Assembly: GCF_020515625.1 (NCBI RefSeq)
Contig: NZ_JAIWPJ010000002.1
Span: forward strand, 806,001 to 870,000
Direction of reading: 5' to 3'
Source: Natrinema amylolyticum
GTDB taxonomy: Archaea > Halobacteriota > Halobacteria > Halobacteriales > Natrialbaceae
Length of the DNA: 64,000 nt
Both the position numbers and the translations under genes were made by a program. Below the pieces are notes generated by a model that saw only the letters and a list, made by a program, of their open reading frames with translations, was not told where the DNA came from and made no database searches. Below are positions 59,844-64,000 of the stretch, in pieces (positions within the stretch are counted from its first letter, which is position 1; each line of letters opens with the position of its first letter).

Positions 59844-61904
59844 TCAGGCCACCAGTGTCCAGCCGATGAGTGCGATTGCTGACAGTCCGACCGCGTATTT
59901 CAACCCGCTCAATATGCTGGCATCCCGCATATATCCACAGATAAATCCGGAGATAAGCGCCTGAAGGGTCACCGCGTGGAAGAACAACACCGACAGCATG
60001 TCGACGTTGATGTTTTCGCTCAGGTTGGCCTCACTCATTGCGCCGCCGCCACCGCCGGATCCACCACCGCCACTACTGCTCTCGAGACCGGCCATCGTGT
60101 CGATAAACTGTGTCTTGAGAATCGCGATCACCGCAAGCACCGTCATGAACGTCATGATGATGATCACGATTTGCATGCGAGTCCGGGACTTGCGTTCCCG
60201 CTGGATGTCGTCGTGGTTCTCGCTCGCAGTCGCGGCCGTCCGGAGGACGTCCGAAATTTCGTTCGACGCCTCCTGGGCTTCAGTGATCAGGCGCATCGTT
60301 CTGGCGAGTCGCGGAATGTGGTACTTGTTGTTGAACTCGATGAGCGCCTCTTTCATGCTCGTTCCGTAGTTGACCTTCGTATGCACGATCTCGAACTCGC
60401 TTGCGAGTTTACCGTTCGTCGTGTCGGAGACGGCCTTGAAGGACTCGAGGAGTGTCAGTCCGGTATCGTTCGAACTCGAGAGTTTGCGGAGGTCTTCGGA
60501 GAGTTTGTTGACGACGGCGGTTCTGTGGCGAGCGTTCCACTCGCGGAAGATAGCTAACGGAAGCGCGACGATGTACAACGGCACGTAGAGGTAGATGACC
60601 GTTCCCCAGATCGGTTTCTCGAGGAGTTCCTCCCACGACATCGGCGTCGCCCCGTTTACCATGGCCGTGACGACGATGACGAGTGCCGTCGGCACGGTCA
60701 ATGCGAGAGTGATCAGCGGATTGTCCCTGAAGAAGAGATGCGGCTTCCGCAGGACTTCGATCGTCTCGTAGGTCCCCTCGCGGTTCTTGATTCGATCGAA
60801 GACGCGGTGATCGCCCGTGAACTGTTCGATGAGTCCGAGGCCCAGTAGGCCGTCGTCCTGACCGGTTTCGGTCCGCTGGCCGGTATCCTCCATCGAGAGG
60901 AAGCCGTCACCGGGTTCGTCGTGTTTGACCGTCGAGACGAGGACGATGAAGGCGACGCCGATCATCGGAATCAACCCGTAGACGGTCATGTAGAGCATCT
61001 GGTTGGAGACGCCTGCACCCGGGATCATTTGCATAATAACCATGATGATGATCAGGAGGAGCGGAAACAGCGACAGCGTCATGTACATCTCCCCGAACAG
61101 CTCGAGCGTTTCGAGGGTGAGTTCCTGTTCCTGCTTTGCCGTGCGCAGGTGCTTTTCCTTCTTGTCTTCGAGGAAGCTCTCCATGTCACCACCGCTGTTG
61201 ACGATCGAGAGCATGTCGGTCAGGAACTGTGAGAGGTCGTCGCTCGGGGTCTCCAGTGCCTGTTTCCGGATGGCCGTCCGGTAGTCGATGTCGAAGTATT
61301 CGGTCTCCTTGACGATGCTCTGGAACTCCTTTGCGACCTCGCCGTAGGTGTCGTCGGCCTGGGCCATCGCCTCGATGATCTCGAGTTGGTTCAGGCCACC
61401 GACCGACAGGGCGTACATGAACGAGACCGAGTCGGTCAGGAGCATGTTGATCTCGCGCTTGCGGGAGGACGCACGCGAGTAGGGGATCGCGACCATCGAT
61501 CCGAAGCCGATCCCGAACCCGATCGTGCCGAGTATGAGGCCAGTGAAGAAGACGATAGCCGGGACGCGAAGTAGCTCGATGATCTCGAGGAGGAGCCCGT
61601 TACCGACCGGAATGCCGATGAGTGTCTCGTTCGAGAGAAGGCCGATGGCGAAGATCCCGTAGCCGAGCAGCAGCCCGATCAGCCAGAGGGTGAGACCGCT
61701 GATGAACCCGATTCCGAGCGCTCGCGAGAGATAGAGTTCGACCGTGTCCGTCATCCGGGCCTGCGCGAGTTTCGTCTCGACATCCGCGACGAACTCGCTG
61801 TCGTCCCCGAATAACCGGTCGTAGAGGGGATAGAACCGATCACCGAGTGCGTCGGAACTGCCCGACATACCCGATCCGCCACTGTCCGTCGTTTGGAGGC
61901 TCAT
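59844..61904 (-). CDS. Type II secretion F-family membrane protein (TadC/PilC-like)
   Basis: The 686-residue membrane protein holds two T2SSF domains: SRASSRKREINMLLTDSVSFM and YALSVGGLNQLEIIEAMAQ in the first, and VVNKLSEDLRKLSSSNDTGLT and RLARTMRLITEAQEASNEI in the second. About nine hydrophobic helices surround them. A flexible SSGGGGSGGGGG stretch sits near the C-terminus. It is the platform on which the ATPase assembles pili. Its ATG overlaps the ATPase stop (61901-61904). Confidence 0.9.
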   Translation of the reverse strand: MSLQTTDSGGSGMSGSSDALGDRFYPLYDRLFGDDSEFVADVETKLAQARMTDTVELYLSRALGIGFISGLTLWLIGLLLGYGIFAIGLLSNETLIGIPVGNGLLLEIIELLRVPAIVFFTGLILGTIGFGIGFGSMVAIPYSRASSRKREINMLLTDSVSFMYALSVGGLNQLEIIEAMAQADDTYGEVAKEFQSIVKETEYFDIDYRTAIRKQALETPSDDLSQFLTDMLSIVNSGGDMESFLEDKKEKHLRTAKQEQELTLETLELFGEMYMTLSLFPLLLIIIMVIMQMIPGAGVSNQMLYMTVYGLIPMIGVAFIVLVSTVKHDEPGDGFLSMEDTGQRTETGQDDGLLGLGLIEQFTGDHRVFDRIKNREGTYETIEVLRKPHLFFRDNPLITLALTVPTALVIVVTAMVNGATPMSWEELLEKPIWGTVIYLYVPLYIVALPLAIFREWNARHRTAVVNKLSEDLRKLSSSNDTGLTLLESFKAVSDTTNGKLASEFEIVHTKVNYGTSMKEALIEFNNKYHIPRLARTMRLITEAQEASNEISDVLRTAATASENHDDIQRERKSRTRMQIVIIIMTFMTVLAVIAILKTQFIDTMAGLESSSGGGGSGGGGGAMSEANLSENINVDMLSVLFFHAVTLQALISGFICGYMRDASILSGLKYAVGLSAIALIGWTLVA

Positions 61905-64000
61905 GAGTCGCTCTCCTCGTTACTTCCGTCAGCGTCGAAGATGCCGCCGTTGCCGTCAGTCGATTTTTCGTCATCGTCGTCCTTGAAAATCGACTCGTCG
62001 TTCGAATCGGCATCGTCGTTCGAGTCGGCGTCGTCGAACAGTGACCCGTCATCGTCGACCGTCTCCCCGTCATCGTCGGTGAAGATCGACTCCGACTCGC
62101 CACCGAATATCGAGTCGTCCGTCGCGGACTCGTCCGGCTCCGCGTTCGGTTCGGCGGTCGTCGGTTCGCTCCCATCGATCGGCCCGTCATCGGAGGTGAC
62201 ATCGGCCGACGAGTCCCCACCTCCGTCGTCGATATCGATAGTCGGCGGCTCACCGTCGGTGGCTTCCGTCGTTGACTGGTCGTCGCTCCCCGTACCGGTG
62301 TCATCGCCACCCTCGTCGCGATTGGTCTCGTCCGACTTCGTTGCTCCGCTGTCGATGTCGATCGTCGGTGGCTCCGGTTCGTCGCTTGAGGCCGAGTCCA
62401 TCCCGGCAGCGAGTTGCTCACTGAGATCGTCTGCCGGCGTACCGTCGCTCGAGTCCGGATCGAAGATCGAATCGAGATCGTCTTCCGGGAACATCGAGTC
62501 GAATCCGGAGGTGTCCGGTCGACCGTGTGTCGGCGACTCGTGGTCGCCAGTCGTCTGTCCCGACTCGGGATCGTCGATCGTCTCGCCCATATCGTCGAAC
62601 AGTCCGCCCAGATCGCTATCATCGGGATCGTCGGAGGGGAACACCGTCGAATCGTTCGCTGTCGATCCCGCGGCGTCACTCGCCTCGGTACCGCCCGATT
62701 CGGTCGTGCTGTCGGCTGGGCCGCGCTCGTCCGCGTCCGACTCGGCCGGTCGCCCAGCGTCCCCGCCGCCAGCGGTCGACGTTTCGGCTTGGGTAGTTGG
62801 GGTCTCTTCCGGTGTGTCACTCGCTGCAGGAGAATCGATGGCACTGCCGGAATCGCCGGATATCGCGGTTTCATCGGCCGTTCCCGATACCGGGCCGGAA
62901 TCGGCATCGGTAGCCGTTTCGTCGGTGGCCGCGCCATCGGAGACGGTGTTCCCGGTGACCGCGGGCGCTCCGGTGTCGCTATCTGCATCGGCCCCGTCCC
63001 CGTCGCTCAGCCACGCCGGCTCGTCGCCGCCGTCCTCGCCTTCGATGGCGAATTCGGTCGAACTGTCGCCCAGTTCCCACTCCTCTTCGTCGACAGTCCC
63101 GTCGACGTCGCCGCCGAACTCGAACTCGTCGCTGTCGGCGCGGTCGACCTCGATCGTGCTCTCTGCTTCGATGTCGCCCAGCGAATTCGCGAGTCCGCTG
63201 GGGACTTCCCCGCGGAACTCCTCGAATAGTGACTCCTCGGCCCGTTCCAAGATGTCCATCGAGAGGTTGTACGTCTCGCTGGTCGCCTCGGGCCGCGGAA
63301 CGAGCTCCTCCTTTTCGGGATCAACGTCGATCAGGACGCTCTCCATCTCGCGGAGGTCCTCGAGGCTGTCCTCGAGTTGCCCGTTCGCGATGAGCGTGAG
63401 GATGGTCTCGGGATCGTTGATGAACGCCTGCACGGTCGCCGCGACCTGTGCGTACGTGTTCAGTTCGTTCTTGATGAGGTACGCGAGGATGACCTCGCGC
63501 TTGAACAGTTCCTCCTCGAGTTTCTCCTTGCTCCACCCGCGATCGAACTGGATCTCCTGTAAAGTGTTCGAGTCCCCCATCTTGAGGTACTCGTCGGTCT
63601 CCGCCTGCCACTGGTAGACGTCTTGAACGTTGATCTCGTCGTGTTCGGCCTCGTAGTGGTTGATCTCGGTCAGCGACTTGTTCCGGCGGACCTTCCGGCC
63701 TTGGACGCGGGTCTGCGTCTGAATCGAGACGAGGTCCAGCGCGGTGAACATCGTCTTCGAGACGTTGATCGGATCAGTCGTGAACCGCTTGAGCACCTCG
63801 TCGACGGAGTCGGCGTGGAAGGTGGTGTAAGTGGTGTGACCCGTCGACATGACCTGGAAGAGCGTCCGCCCCTCCTCGCCACGGATCTCACCCATGACGA
63901 TGTAGTCGGGCCGCTGGCGCAGTGCGGCCTCGAGCAGGTCGAACTCGTCGACGTCGCCCTGTTCGTCGTCGGAGAACGAGGGACGAGTGACGCTGGCGAT
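61901..64000 (-). CDS. Type II/IV secretion system ATPase (PilB/VirB11-like), C-terminal 700 residues, 5' end outside
   Basis: The right edge cuts this gene: translation from the last base reads IASVTRPSFSDDEQGDVDEFD, then LLEAALRQRPDYIVMGEIRGEE with the Walker B region, VMSTGHTTYTTFHADSVDEV, DLVSIQTQTRVQGRKVRRNKS and the C-terminal ATPase domain. It drives assembly of the pilus-like structure with the TadC-like partner. About 420 residues after the ATPase core are an acidic, disordered tail with two TIDID motifs and repeated SIF/GLF-type motifs. No complete N-terminus is visible, so Walker A is outside. Confidence 0.9.
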   Translation of the reverse strand: MASVTRPSFSDDEQGDVDEFDLLEAALRQRPDYIVMGEIRGEEGRTLFQVMSTGHTTYTTFHADSVDEVLKRFTTDPINVSKTMFTALDLVSIQTQTRVQGRKVRRNKSLTEINHYEAEHDEINVQDVYQWQAETDEYLKMGDSNTLQEIQFDRGWSKEKLEEELFKREVILAYLIKNELNTYAQVAATVQAFINDPETILTLIANGQLEDSLEDLREMESVLIDVDPEKEELVPRPEATSETYNLSMDILERAEESLFEEFRGEVPSGLANSLGDIEAESTIEVDRADSDEFEFGGDVDGTVDEEEWELGDSSTEFAIEGEDGGDEPAWLSDGDGADADSDTGAPAVTGNTVSDGAATDETATDADSGPVSGTADETAISGDSGSAIDSPAASDTPEETPTTQAETSTAGGGDAGRPAESDADERGPADSTTESGGTEASDAAGSTANDSTVFPSDDPDDSDLGGLFDDMGETIDDPESGQTTGDHESPTHGRPDTSGFDSMFPEDDLDSIFDPDSSDGTPADDLSEQLAAGMDSASSDEPEPPTIDIDSGATKSDETNRDEGGDDTGTGSDDQSTTEATDGEPPTIDIDDGGGDSSADVTSDDGPIDGSEPTTAEPNAEPDESATDDSIFGGESESIFTDDDGETVDDDGSLFDDADSNDDADSNDESIFKDDDDEKSTDGNGGIFDADGSNEESDS

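Overview
The window is chromosomal (or megaplasmid) DNA of an extremely halophilic archaeon, most likely a Natrialbales-type haloarchaeon such as Natrinema or Haloterrigena. That reading rests on the strongly acidic, lysine-poor proteins, the GC-rich coding sequence full of CTCGAG/GTCGAC words, leaderless genes with a TTTATA-like box about 30 bases before the ATG, and archaeal hallmarks: transcription factor TFE, a Bat-type HTH_10 regulator, the Trm56 tRNA methylase, haloarchaeal pilin-like families and a T2SS-E/F pair. No transposase, rRNA, tRNA or CRISPR array was recognised.

Region 1 (about 1-15.7 kb) is an anaerobic-route cobalamin cluster: cbiC and cbiE, cbiA, then the run cbiT-cbiL-cbiF-cbiG-cbiH-cbiH2, a small ferredoxin, an unusual LAGLIDADG-like protein, a two-domain CbiX cobalt chelatase with a C-terminal [2Fe-2S] thioredoxin-like domain, DUF3209 and a cytosolic PQQ-type beta-propeller. 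Many genes overlap by ATGA. A membrane protein, a 55-residue acidic protein, a DUF1802 protein and a PhaB/FabG-type reductase are interspersed. Several genes carry perfect hairpins with 3-base loops inside coding sequence, and some enzymes have Cys-rich tails.

Region 2 (about 15.8-20.4 kb) holds four very acidic proteins of unknown function: one with six 39-bp tandem repeats, two glycine-zipper paralogues and one with a repeated RHSTM tail. A DUF2299-like protein follows. This is the least explained block in the window.

Region 3 (20.5-34.3 kb) has a tungstate-type ABC transporter (tupA/B/C) with a ModE-like regulator, two UspA proteins, and an acetate module: acetyl-CoA synthetase, a Bat regulator with a tyrosine-recombinase fold, a second acetyl-CoA synthetase, a two-subunit sodium/solute symporter (DUF4212 + SSS) and another UspA.

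Region 4 (34.4-43.8 kb) is housekeeping and miscellaneous: two cupins, Trm56, two metallo-beta-lactamase-fold proteins, an acyl-CoA ligase, TFE with DUF2110, and a lipoprotein.

Region 5 (43.8-54.4 kb) is a full chemotaxis set (CheW x2, CheY, CheB, a giant 1348-residue CheA, CheC, double CheC, CheD, CheR). After a protein with a degenerate HsdR-N-like domain, Region 6 (55.8-64.0 kb, minus strand) is a type IV pilus-like operon: an ATPase cut by the right edge, a TadC/PilC membrane protein and five pilin-like proteins, one with a bactofilin-like beta-helix.
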